NCBI GenBank assembly: GCA_949987705.1
Contig: CATLJY010000850.1
Span: 1-64,000 of the forward strand
Direction of reading: 5' to 3'
Origin: Thereva unica
Taxonomy: Eukaryota > Arthropoda > Insecta > Diptera > Therevidae
DNA: 64,000 nucleotides
Of this stretch, positions 52,315 through 62,859 are shown one piece after another. Under the pieces are notes generated by a model that saw only the letters and a list, made by a program, of their open reading frames with translations, was not told where the DNA came from and ran no database searches. Numbering within the stretch: the first letter of the stretch is position 1; each line of letters begins with the position of its first letter. A program made the translations under genes and the position numbers.

Positions 52315-52630
52315 GAAACAGTTCCAGGGTCTATAGATTTTTTCCTTAAATATTCCCAGACAGACTCCGTCGTAGTTTGAGGAGAGAACCGTGATATAAA
52401 GATATCTAAAGGTCTCGGTATCGTAACTAGGGTGTGCACGGTTCTTGGGGAGCTGTAGCTTCAGTGAACGGGGGGTTAGCCACTATTAGAGGCAAGGAGG
52501 TGGATACCGAGACCGGCCTAGAGGTCGACTCAGTCTCTGGAACGTGGGGCAAAGAACTCAAGGTGACACCGTCACCAATGACGGCTTGGCGATCTCGATT
52601 TTTCCTGCGACTTTTACGACGCGCCGGGTT
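52086..52630 (-). pseudogene. LINE family L ORF1, C-terminal half
   Basis: 52439-52086 gives TIPRPLDIFISRFSPQTTTE and KLFVPRTRTRAH, collinear with copy 1. Upstream coding (ARRKSRRKNRDRQAV, ETESTSRPVSVST) is in a neighbouring frame, so a frameshift lies near 52445. The PHD finger end is missing by 5' truncation near 52635. Confidence 0.7.
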
Positions 52631-52640
52631 TAGCTGAAAA

Positions 52641-53085
52641 TTAGTATATGTAATTTATTTCCCCCCATAGCCTCTGGGTAAAAACCTCCTCACCCACGGA
52701 CATCGCGAACGGACTTTGGCTACGAATTTTCATATGCCCATATAATAATAAACTTAATAACTAAAGGATTGGAGTTGCAATGCTTGCCCTTTATAGCCTC
52801 TACCCTTTCGCCTATATCGTCCGCAGGTCGTATCAGAACATCAAAATTGGCAGCGTGCAGTAAATTAGGGCATGAGATAAAAATGCAATCAAAAGAATTT
52901 CAATTGGCTGAGGCTGGTAAAATGACAAGCAAAGCAGCGTGCTGCATGTTCATATCATGTCTTAAATATTTGAGGTTCTGATAGGGCCTGAAGCAAACCC
53001 ATCATAGCTACAGTCCTGGAAGCAGCCGGTGCCGATCCTACATTTGCTTGAATGGAGGACATTTCTCGTGTAATAACATAGTGGA
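52641..53085. repeat. Diverged repeat interrupted by LINE copy 2
   Basis: AAATTTATTTCCCCCCATAGCC, TTTTCATATGCCCATA and TTGCAATGCTTGCCC match, in order, 53805-53895 and 54140-54180. No coding potential. Confidence 0.6.
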
Positions 53086-53665
53086 GCCAAGTTTTTAAGT
53101 TTATTTTTGTAATAAAAAGTGATTAGTGTTTCAGTGATTGAATTAAAACAATTTCAAAAAATTTAGTGAACCAATATGTTTTAATGGTTTAATTGTGAAG
53201 GTGACCAATTTTGTTTACATTCGCTGTGGTTTTGTCGAGTTATTTTAGGGCAAAAATGTTTAATTTGTGTGGTTATTGAGTTAAAAGTGAATTTAAAGTG
53301 ATTAAAGCTTGTTAAAGAATAATTTTTAAAAATATTAAAGCAGAACAATGTGCAAAAAAAAAATTCAAAATTTTTGTTATTCATGTTGTGTGGTGGTACT
53401 TGCACTTATGTTTTAATAACTATTCCGTAATAATTTTTAACCAATTTAAATTCACTTTTAATTTGATTACCATATAAATCCAACATTTTTTCCCTAAATT
53501 AACACGAAAAAACCACCATGAATGTAAACAAAACTGGTCACCTTATCAATTTCATTCAATTTATTCACTCGGATCACTAACCAACTTATCACCGGTAATG
53601 CACGTGCAGTAAAAAATGTTAAAATACAATATTTTGCCACTTTTTACAAGTTAAAAACTTGGCGC
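53085..53665. mobile_element. MITE with diverged ~200-bp inverted arms
   Basis: GCCAAGTTTTTAA, GGTGACCAATTTTGTTTACAT, TGGTTTTGTCGAGTTATTTT and AAAAGTGAATTTAAA recur in inverted order in the right half (GGTGACCAGTTTTGTTTACAT, AAAAGTGAATTTAAATTGG). Non-coding. Confidence 0.6.
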
Positions 53666-53799
53666 GTCTATGAAATTACACTACGAGTTAGAGAAATTGC
53701 CTTCCATCCAGTAAAACCCCTCACCCACAAACAGCACACAATAAACACTACGAATCTTCCTATGCCCACGAAAAACCAAACTTACGCTTAGCTGTTGAC

Positions 53800-54300
53800 T
53801 CCAACATGAAATTTATTTCCCTTCATAGCCTCAGCATAAAAACACCCTCACCCATCGACATCGTGAACCGGCATCGGCTGCGAGTTTTCATATGCCCATA
53901 GTAATCACGGTATTCAGAAACAAGGTAGTGTAAAAGACTGTATACCGTTTACGGTATTTTAGTGCTGATGTCACGTGGGGAACACTTCCATATAAAATCG
54001 AAGCTGCTGTTGTTGTTTCAGCATTACGGCTGACGTCACCAGGCGCCCATTTTTTACGGTATTCGAAGCTGCCGTCGCTTTTACATTACCTTCGTTTTCT
54101 GTATACCGTGCATAATAATGATAGTCCCAGTGCGTATGAAGAATGGAAGTTGAAATGCTTGCCCTCCATTGCCTCCACCCCTTCGCCCATATCCTCCGCG
54201 TTGCGTTGCGAATTCGTCAAAATTCATTCCCATAATATTTTTCAAAACGCGCCTAAAGAAGTATAACTTCAAAAAAACTTAAAAACGCCCTAGTGGCAAG
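53800..54300. repeat. Repeat relative of 52.65-52.83 kb, with small inserted MITE
   Basis: The shared blocks are separated here by ~200 bp (about 53908-54108) bounded by ACGGTATTCAGAAAC and its inverse GTTTTCTGTATACCGT, likely a small MITE since the other copy lacks it. Confidence 0.55.
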
Positions 54301-54344
54301 ACCGTTACGATTCCCCCACCACCCCCACCCATACAATTTGCTCG

Positions 54345-56765
54345 TCTATCCAATAGTCCAGTAAATAGGTCGAAAAAAAGGCCTTCGTAATGCAAAAAAT
54401 ACCGCACGCGATTTTTTTTTACCAAATGTTTTTACATATTTTTATGAGTCATCCCCACCCTTATGCTTCACTTACAATGAAGGGAAACGCGTTTAATTCT
54501 ATATCTCAGAAACTATGCGTTTTACGACAAAAATGTATATAATCTTTTTTGTAGATAAATAAGTGATTTAACTTTTTTGTTCAGAATTTTTTTTTTGTAA
54601 AGTTAATATCTTCGGAGTTATAGTGCATCAAACTTTATATATCACTTTCTTCGCGCTATATTTCGTTAACGGTTCGCCCGCCATAAAAAATTCCTTCCTA
54701 AGACTTATAGAACACACAATTATCTATAATTTTTGCTTTTGTCATTTTTACATAGGGCTAATATTTCACGAGTTATAGCGCTTTAAATGTCGCAAAACGT
54801 AAATTCATAAAAAAAATCCCCGTTTCATTTCAAAACCGATTGTATCGTGTGTTGAGCTCATCATTGCCCACATTTGCTGCCTTTACTTTTTTCTATAAAG
54901 TTCATATTTATGGATTTATTACACCTCAAAAGTTTATTAAAAATGGTTTTTTGCAAATATCTAGTCAACTATTTATTTACGATGACAAGTTATACCAACA
55001 AATTTGTTTGTTAATAAATTCCGTAGAAATTTTACTTTAAACACTTTTTTCTAGCATTTATACTTAAGCCGCAATTCAGCGCCAAATGTTTCATATAGAT
55101 ACACATTAATGTTCATACAAATAATTAAGAAATTTCGTTGGCGTAGGTACAAACCCTTTTCCACACCAGGGTGGAGGTCCAGTTTTTGGCGCGTTTTTTT
55201 AATGTGGTTGCCCCAGTAGGCCTAATCCACAAGAAAACGAAAGAATGATGCTATAACATGTTATTTAGCCTCATATCGAAGATGTCGGTTGACAATCGGA
55301 TAGATCAATGAAGCTGCCATCTAATGACTTGACGTTTTCTTCGTCGAATGATATATCTGGGAGACTTGAAAACTCGCAAATGTTCTCATTTACTTATTTC
55401 ATTGTCTTCAAGGAGGTTTGCATCCTTCGTCACATTTTCGCAATTTCCTCCACTTCATCCACTGCATCCACAGGAACCGCCACAATCCTACATTTGCAAG
55501 ATATCAATTTTAATAAATTTTCTGGTGCCGGAGCAATTGTCATTGGGACTGGTTGTAAGCCAAATCTTGTTCGCTTCCAGCCCCATTCCTCTGGGTCTTG
55601 ATAACTATTAAGCCAAGTTTGCACTTGATGATATACTCGAAATGAGTGAAGTCGAGCAGCATCTTTAGTTATAAGCAGAGCTGATAAGTTCACTTTGGTT
55701 TTTGTAGCCGATTTTCCAAAACATTTGAACCTAAGTGAATTAATATTGGCTTCTGACGAGCTACCTCCATACAGCTCAATAAAGAAACGCTCTCCAGCTT
55801 CAGCAACCATATCTGGATATATTTTTTTTTTTCTTTAAACAATTCTACTGAATTTATGAGTTGTGGATTTTTTTAAAAAATGGATAAAACTTTTGCTTTC
55901 CCCATGCCGTATATTGAAGACGTTGTGTCACAACCACTGAAAGCGTAAGAAAGAGAATATTGTTTGCAACAATATTTGGAAATTTTAAGCACTGCGGAAT
56001 ACGACCCTTCCCGGTTTTAGAAGGAAAATATTGTTAGAAGACCCTGCCAAGGACGTTCATAAAACAAGGAGATCTATAGTATGTCTTCTCTGACAAAGAC
56101 CACGGAATCAAACCTAGAAGATAATTGTATTGCTGTCGTTACAATTAACTTTTGAGGTGTAATAAATCCATAAATATCAACTTTATAAAAAAAAGTAAAG
56201 GCAACAAATGTGGGCAATGATAAGCTCAACACACGATATAATCAGTTTTGAAATGAAACGGGGAAAGAAAAAGATATTAGGAATTTTTTTTATGAATTTA
56301 CGTTTTGCGACATTTAAAGCGCTATAACTCGTGAAATATTAGCCCTATGTAAAAATGACAAAAGCAAAAATTATAGATAATTGTGTGTTCTATAAGTCTT
56401 AGGAAGGAATTTTTTATGGCGGGCTAACCGTTAACGAAATATAGCGCGAAGAAAGTGATATATAAAGTTTGAAGCACTATAACTCCGAAGATATTAACTT
56501 TACAAAAAAAAATTCTGAACAAAAAAGTTAAATCACTTATTTATCTACAAAAAAGATTATATACATTTTTGTCGCAAAACGCATAGTTTCTGAGATATAG
56601 AATTAAACGCGTTTCCCTTCATTGTAAGTGAAGCATAAGGGTGGGGATGACGCCATTTTGAATTTAAGCTCATAAAAATATGTAAAAACATTTGGTAAAA
56701 AAAAATCGCATGCGGTATTTTTTGCAAAGAAAAAGTACCTATTTACTGGACTACAAAACCTATCC
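54345..56765. mobile_element. Element with ~600-bp inverted arms around a decayed gene
   Basis: AGTCCAGTAAATAGGT...GAGGTGTAATAAATCCATAA (to ~54940) recurs inverted at ~56150-56755 with few differences. The ~1.2-kb centre holds a fragment of a GCDT-family protein. Arms are AT-rich and non-coding. Confidence 0.7.
55430..55960 (-). pseudogene. GCDT-family protein, C-terminal fragment (function unknown)
   Basis: The frame at 55810-55430 gives AGERFFIELYGG, LRFKCFGKSATKTK, ARLHSFRVYHQVQTWL, EEWGWKRTRFGLQPVPM and APENLLKLISCKC. Upstream in the same region is YAFSGCDTTSSIYGMGKAK, followed by a stop. These blocks recall a dispersed, uncharacterised family in animal genomes with a conserved GCDT(V/T)S motif and this C-terminal end, which I remember as repetitive; a link to PIN/FEN-like folds is possible but unproven. 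The N-terminal half is broken or absent. Enclosure by long inverted arms suggests the family is carried by a DNA transposon. Confidence 0.5.
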
Positions 56766-57796
56766 ACAGCCGGTCGTTTTGTAACTATATGCAATACACC
56801 CTGTTGTATAATAAATAAGTAAAAAATGAATACTAAGCCATTATGAAACCCTTTGCACTTTGAGCGACTGCTGACTGCGTCTGTTCCATTAAATTGAGGT
56901 CTGACTGTTATATTCTTCAGTTATAAATAATACATAAGGGTCATTTCATATCAAATCTACTAATGGTTTGGACCTCACCACCTCCGATTGTTATAATTTT
57001 TTTTATGTTTGTTCTTCTGGTGGAAACTACACTCATACACGCTTGAGGTACATATAAAGCCAAAATTTAGGATGGGACGACAGTGGGATAATATTGAAAT
57101 AAAATATTTTCAGTACTTGAAAAGCTGAATGTTCAATGAACCCAATACAAAACAAATGTTTAGCTGGGAAAGAGCTGTGAAAGAACCCAAATTAGTGAAA
57201 GGCGGCATTATTAGCGGTTGATATCAGCTCTTTCGCAGCTACATATTTTTTTTTTTTATTTTGGGTTCATTGAACATTGATCAATTAAAACATACATATC
57301 AATTAAAACATACATACCTATTCGAAATCGCCTCAATTTAATCTTTCGTTTGATACCAATATTCACCCAATCAGAAAGAAAAAAGACGGGAAGTGCCATG
57401 GCTTCTCGATAGCACAGTAGACATGAATATGTCTTATCCCTGAGGTCTATTTGTTTCTTGTTCTTATTGGAAATCACCTTCTTGTTCTTATTGGAAAGAA
57501 CCCCTGGAGGGGGTCGAACGGAATGCACACAACAATATATATCTGTCTCGCTTCAATACATACCCTTCAACCACCTTATCCTTTTTCCACAATGTAACAG
57601 AATACAAACACACGAAACGAAATCGTTCAAAATAAACAAATTGTGCTTTTGCAAAAATTCTAAACGCACCGCGACCGCACCACACTCAATCCACAAACTG
57701 TGTAGTAAGAAAATTCCCGGATATCGACTCTGATTCCGCCCCGCTTCGAAAACACAAAAATATCTCGCGACGGACGACTCAAGCATACCTTTTCTA
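56766..57796. other. Non-coding, with a short foldback
   Basis: TGTTCAATGAACCCAATAC (~57130) and its inverse ATTTTGGGTTCATTGAACA (~57258) bound ~145 bp, possibly a small foldback element. No credible gene; frames of ~90-110 residues overlap one another and show no features. Confidence 0.4.
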
Positions 57797-58499
57797 ATGG
57801 GGCCCATCCACAGGCCAACTAGTTGTGCAAAATGAGTTGTGTTGTCACTGAATCGCATCGTGTGTGGGGCAGTTGGCAAACTGATTTGACAGTTGGAGAG
57901 AATGGACAGCTCATGAGGAATTTTTCATGGCACCAATTTGTTCCATAGGCTACAAACCTTTTTTCACTCCATGTAAACACCGGAATCACTTTTGAAATTT
58001 ACATTTTTTTAAATACGTACTTAAAACATTACAACAACACAAATATTTTGTTTAAAATAATTAATAAACACTATTTTCACTTTTTCACATTTTAAAATGC
58101 CTTTTTTTCATTAATTTGCAAATTTTATATGTATCTGATTTAAGTTCTTAACGCTTGTTTTAGCAACTGACATTCGGTATGTCAAAATCCGGGGGTCTAT
58201 GGGGAAAAGAGCAAAAGATATAAACATCACTATACCCGTCTATTTTTTTTCTAATTGATTTAACCTGATTTTATTTCTGATTTTACTTCTGAGTGCTTCT
58301 GACAGTTTGTGGGTCTATGGATGAGTGAGACAACTATACTTTTGGGTGCCATCGATTTGTATGGAATAATTTCAGATGAGCAGTCCATTATTATATGTCA
58401 GTGGTTGGGATAAATCAAAATCTTTTAATTTTATGGGGGTGGGGCCTAGTTTGGGCAACTAGTTGCACTGTGTGTATTGCAGTTTGGCAAACTACTTGG

Positions 58500-59550
58500 A
58501 TGAATTAACCCTGAATTCGAAGAATACATTTTTTTTGCAAGTTTATTTTGCATTATTTTTAATTTAAATTATGAAAGTTCACATAATATTAAATTAATTT
58601 TATAATTTATACTTTTAGAATTTAATTTATATTTTAAAAAATATAAATTTTCATATTAATAATTAAAAAAAAATTATAATTAATCTAAAAAATCATCTTT
58701 CTTCAATTTTAGCTTTTTCAAAAAAAAAATCTTATACAGAGGCTCTGTCCGTCTGTCCGTCTGAAGCCTACTTTCATCTCTGAAAGTACTGCCGCTACAG
58801 ACTTGGGCCATATCTCAAAATGTAGCTCTTGATCAAAAGACCAAAAACTGAGAAAATGGTCTGGAAATTTCAACCAGAAGTATATTTAAACAACAAAAAA
58901 GAGCCTTTAAAGAAAATATTGTGACTAATTTTTGTGTTCTAAGGCTTATAACTTCTTAATTATTCATTTTACCACAAAATTTCTAAGTAATAAATTGGAG
59001 ATTATTTAATTCTAAACAAAAAGTGTCCTTGCAAATTTCCGGTAAGATGAGATGTGCCGTTTCGGAGCTATAGTGGAAAACCATTTGCATACGTTTTCCA
59101 AGATGGCGGCCAAATGGGGGGGGGGTTAGAATCCCGAAAACTCAAACTTAAGCTCACCCTGACCCCCCCCCTACACATCCCTAAAATAAAACCTTGTCCT
59201 GCATTTTTGCAATGTTAAAGTACCATTTCCATGGACTATAAAGGGCTAGGGAAAGTCCCTCGTCTGTGGGGCTGCGAGTTCGATCCTTCGGCTCGCGGTG
59301 CTTTTTTTCGTCATAATAATTTTTTTTAATTTCCTTCGGGGATTTTGTTTCATATGAAACAAGTTTTTGACATGAATACGTCTCTAAATTTGCTTCCAGA
59401 ACAAAAACCGATGATAACGAAATTATGGCATATAGTTTTTATTTGCTGCTCAAAAACTATTGTTTATATTGAATAAAGAAATATACCAAGTCGTGGGTGA
59501 AGAATCAAAGAATTTTATTGTTTACATTTGATTTCCTTTTTTAAGCTATG
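58500..59550. other. AT-rich non-coding with SINE-like segment
   Basis: At 59235-59302, GCTGCGAGTTCGATCCTTCG gives a B-box-like GAGTTCGATCC followed by CGGTGC and TTTTTTT, like a tRNA head with pol III terminator. No A box that I trust. The remainder holds nothing recognised. Confidence 0.35.
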
Positions 59551-59578
59551 ATGATTATATTGTCTATCTATGTGCCCC

Positions 59579-60232
59579 TTAATCCTTCGTGGGACATAGG
59601 GCGGAAACAGTTGCCCTCCAGCGGACTCTGTTTTGCGCGACAGCTCTTAGCTCTGACCAGGATCTCCCAGTAGTTGCGGCCTCTGCTAGTAGGGTTCTCC
59701 TCCACGTTGTTCTAGGTCTTCCAACTCGACGGGATCCTTGCGGGTTCCAGTCAAGGGCCTGTTTGGCTAGATTTTCGTTATCGCGTCGCAAGGTGTGGCC
59801 AACCCAATTCCATTTCCTTCGCCTGATTTGGTCGTCTATCCTTTCTTGGCCGGCACGGCGCCATAGCTCTTCATTTGAAATTCTATCTTGCCAGCAGATT
59901 TTTAGGATACGACGTAGGCATCTGTTTATGAAGACTTGTAGGCGCCCTGTGATGAATTGCGTGACTTTCCATGTTTCGCAACCGTATAAAAGAACTGCCT
60001 TAACGTTGGAGTTGAACAGCCGCAATTTGGTGTTGGTTGAGATCTCCGTTGATCTCCATATGCGGAACAAGCATGCATATGCGCTTCGTGCTTTATTTAT
60101 TCTGGAACTGACGTCTTCTTCTGCACCACCATTTTCGGTAATAATACTACCGAGGTAGCAGAATTTATCTACCAGTTCCACGTCACGGTTATTCAGCGCA
60201 GTTCGTTCAAGTGACTCCAAGTGTGTTTGCAT
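59579..60232 (-). CDS. RTE-like family 2 C-terminal domain (frameshifted continuation)
   Basis: 217 residues that belong to the end of the same polypeptide: LVDKFCYLGSIITENGG, RLFNSNVKAVLLYGCETW, RISNEELWRRAGQERIDDQI, WNWVGHTLRRDNENLAKQAL, GRPRTTWRRTLL, ending ALCPTKD. It overlaps the main frame by 26 bp at the frameshift. Typical of LINE thumb/C-terminal regions. Not a separate gene. Confidence 0.82.
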   Translation of the reverse strand: MQTHLESLERTALNNRDVELVDKFCYLGSIITENGGAEEDVSSRINKARSAYACLFRIWRSTEISTNTKLRLFNSNVKAVLLYGCETWKVTQFITGRLQVFINRCLRRILKICWQDRISNEELWRRAGQERIDDQIRRRKWNWVGHTLRRDNENLAKQALDWNPQGSRRVGRPRTTWRRTLLAEAATTGRSWSELRAVAQNRVRWRATVSALCPTKD

Positions 60233-62564
60233 TTATCCGCATTTCTTTGGTTTTATTCGGATTCAGCCTTAAGCCTGCTAGACTATTTTCTGTTGCCAAA
60301 TTGTTTAACATGTTTTTTAGCTCCTGATGTCTGTGGGCCAGCAAACGGATATCATCTGCGTAGTCGAGGTCCTTAAGGCGATCTAGCAAACCCCACTGTA
60401 TGCCGCCTGTTCTACTATCTAGAGCGCCAACAAGAATGTCATTTATTACTATAAGAAATAGTAATGGGGATAGTAAGCATCCTTGTCGTACTCCTGAACT
60501 CACCTCAAAGCTGTCGGATAATTTTCCGTTATGGAGAACTCTGCATTTGGAATTGTTGTATAGGGCTTTTATCAATTCTATTATCTTATCCGGCAGTCCA
60601 CGTCGCCGTAATGCCTGCCATATAAAGCTCCTATTAACCGAGTCGAACGCTTTCTCATAATCTACGAAAGCAAGGTAAAGGGGGGATCGGAATTCAGTAG
60701 ACTGTTCCACTATTATTCTTAAGGTGTTGATGTGTTCTATACATGAACGGCCCTTCCTGAATCCGGCCTGCTGCCTTTTAAGCGTTTGATCTACTGCCTC
60801 TCTTATTCTTGATAGTATAGTGTGGGACAAGATTTTACCCACAGTAGATAATAGACAGATGCCTCTCCAGTTGTCGCATATTGTTAGATCCCCCTTTTTG
60901 GGTATTTTGACTATGATACCTTCCGTCCAATCCTCCGGAAAGGTACAGGTGTTCCATGCTAATTCGAGGATTGGCTGAAGCGCATCTGCTATGAGGCTTG
61001 AGTCGGCTTTCAACAATTCTGGCGGGATGCCATCTTTTCCAGCTGCTTTACCATTGGCCATCGCATGAATTGCGGTTACTATTTCCGTCTTGGATGGGGC
61101 CCGGGTGTTGATTCTTATCGGCTGTGCATTGTTGCTGTTTTCCTGAGGTTCCTGTGTGAGTGAGCCATTCAGGGCGGCGAAGAAATAATCTCTCCATCTT
61201 TGGAGCTGCTCCTCGTCGCTGCACAGCAGATTTCCATCCGCACTCTTAACGGCATGCTTTTTAGTAGAGTGCTTTCCCGAGAGCTGTTTAGTAATTTGGT
61301 ACAGCACTTTACTGTTGCCTGTGTTTGCCGCGTTTTCCGCTTTTTCTGCGAGCTCGTTTATCTGCTGCCTTTTATCACGCCGGACACTTCTCTTTACCTC
61401 TCGGTGTAATTGAGAGTACTCCCGTTCAAGTTGGTGACGTCTATCCGGGTCGCTTGTAGAGTTTATGTTATTTTTGAGGGCCCTCCTGCGTTCTATTTTT
61501 TGCCAGGTGCTGTCCGAGATCCAATGTTGCATGTTTCTCTGGACATAACCGATGCTCGTTTCCGCAGCCGTCAATATAGCGCCCTTTGTTGTACTCCACA
61601 GGTCTTCAATATTTGTGTCGTCAGAAACGGTTTGCTGGTTTAATATTTGCTGCAGGTTTCCAGCAAATTCTCGCTTTTTAGCGCTCTCCCGCAAGAGGTC
61701 AACGTTAAACCGTCTACGGTTTATAGATTCACGTTGAAAGTTTCTGATTGCAGCGATTCTAAGGCGAATAGTTGCTACTACCAAATGGTGGTCGCTTCCA
61801 GTGTCCGCTCCCCTGAAGCTCCTGACATCTTCCAGAATGGTTCTCCATCTGCGGCTGACGGCCACATGATCTATCTGATTTCTCGTTCTACCATCGGGCG
61901 ATACCCAGGTCTCTTTATGTATCTTCTTGTGACAAAAGTAAGTTCCACCTACCATAAGTTGATGGGAAGAACAAAAGTCAACGAAAAGCTCACCATTGTT
62001 ATTGGTAACTTGGCTTAGGCCTTGTTTTCCAATTGTTTGTTCAAGACCGGTGTTGTCGTGACCGATTTGTGCATTTAAGTCACCCATTAATACAATGATG
62101 TCTCCCCTTGGAATAGAGCGAAAAACCTCATTCAGTCGCATGTAGAACTCGTCTTTGATGTCATCTTCTGCGTCTTCGGTTGGAGCATAGCATTGAACTA
62201 CCGTAGTACTTCTTAGCCTGGTACGTAGGCGCACGGTAATAATCCTCTCAGAAACTGGTGACCAGCTAATGAGGCTAGCCCTGGCTTCTTTGGTGAGTAT
62301 TACGCCAACACCACTCCTACGGCTTTCAGTTTCATTTCTCCCAGAATATAAGAAGGACTCGCCATTTGGGCAGATATGTTCCCCCGCATCGGGCCATCTG
62401 GTCTCGCTCAGTCCCATGATCTTGATTTTATATCGATTCATCTCGTTGAGGACTTCATCCAGCCGTCCCTCAGCAAGCATTGTTCTCACATTCCATGATC
62501 CGATTCGTGTCCTTGTTCGAAAAGCAAAGGTCGTCGTCGTGTTGTCCATCCGGTTCCGAGGCAC
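60207..62564 (-). CDS. RTE-like family 2 endonuclease-reverse transcriptase
   Basis: 785 residues from ATG. Endonuclease: RIGSWNVRTM near 20, LSETRW near 50, MGDLNAQIGH near 167, GSDHHLVVA near 270. Linker rich in Arg/Glu. RT: NGKAAGKDGIPPELL near 520, KIPKKGDLTICDNWRGICLL, FVDYEKAFDSV, SGVRQGCLLSPLLF and catalytic YADD in LDYADDIRLL near 740. The protein leaves frame at about 60210-60230, where the last residues are TKEMRINANTLGVT, and continues in another frame. The single enzyme would nick the target and prime reverse transcription. Loss of the C-terminal domain by frameshift probably inactivates it. Confidence 0.85.
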   Translation of the reverse strand: MPRNRMDNTTTTFAFRTRTRIGSWNVRTMLAEGRLDEVLNEMNRYKIKIMGLSETRWPDAGEHICPNGESFLYSGRNETESRRSGVGVILTKEARASLISWSPVSERIITVRLRTRLRSTTVVQCYAPTEDAEDDIKDEFYMRLNEVFRSIPRGDIIVLMGDLNAQIGHDNTGLEQTIGKQGLSQVTNNNGELFVDFCSSHQLMVGGTYFCHKKIHKETWVSPDGRTRNQIDHVAVSRRWRTILEDVRSFRGADTGSDHHLVVATIRLRIAAIRNFQRESINRRRFNVDLLRESAKKREFAGNLQQILNQQTVSDDTNIEDLWSTTKGAILTAAETSIGYVQRNMQHWISDSTWQKIERRRALKNNINSTSDPDRRHQLEREYSQLHREVKRSVRRDKRQQINELAEKAENAANTGNSKVLYQITKQLSGKHSTKKHAVKSADGNLLCSDEEQLQRWRDYFFAALNGSLTQEPQENSNNAQPIRINTRAPSKTEIVTAIHAMANGKAAGKDGIPPELLKADSSLIADALQPILELAWNTCTFPEDWTEGIIVKIPKKGDLTICDNWRGICLLSTVGKILSHTILSRIREAVDQTLKRQQAGFRKGRSCIEHINTLRIIVEQSTEFRSPLYLAFVDYEKAFDSVNRSFIWQALRRRGLPDKIIELIKALYNNSKCRVLHNGKLSDSFEVSSGVRQGCLLSPLLFLIVINDILVGALDSRTGGIQWGLLDRLKDLDYADDIRLLAHRHQELKNMLNNLATENSLAGLRLNPNKTKEMRINANTLGVT

Positions 62565-62859
62565 TGTTTGCCGATTCGTAGCAATAGTGTTTTTTATGGG
62601 AGCGGGTTGCTAACCCTCAGCCCAACCGACTTAAAAGCTCTGTTTTGTGGCGCAGAGAGCTCGCCATTCGCCCCTCTCCCGTTAGCTCCTTCCGAAGAAG
62701 TACCCCAGGGGGCACCGCGGGGAGGTGGGATTAGGACTTGCTAACAGGTCTGCTTGGTGTTTGATTGCAGTGGATCTCTTCGGATTTTAATAGAAGTGAC
62801 AAATCGGGTGTCACCACTTTCCGAGATCTTTGTTAGCCGTTCGAGTATGATTATATTGT

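Larger units (their letters stand above)
48952..52640 (-). mobile_element. LINE family L copy 2
   Basis: 5' truncated near 52640, ORF1 C-terminal half, full ORF2, then a 3' UTR with hairpin unit 1 (49106-49122), (TA)n (49030-49100) and hairpin unit 2 (48961-48977) ending GTTAACTCT at ~48952. It lies in an older repeat whose relative is at 53.8-54.2 kb. Confidence 0.8.
59564..62846 (-). mobile_element. RTE-like LINE family 2, nearly full length
   Basis: Flanked by direct repeats ATGATTATATTG(T) at 59551-59563 and 62847-62859. From the 5' end (62846): a ~280-bp leader, endonuclease-RT frame, C-terminal frame, short 3' tail. Only one frameshift seen, so the insertion looks young. Confidence 0.85.

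Noticed and set aside
49349..52637. Plus-strand frames of 60-77 residues
   Set aside because: Shadows of the LINE ORF2 on the minus strand.
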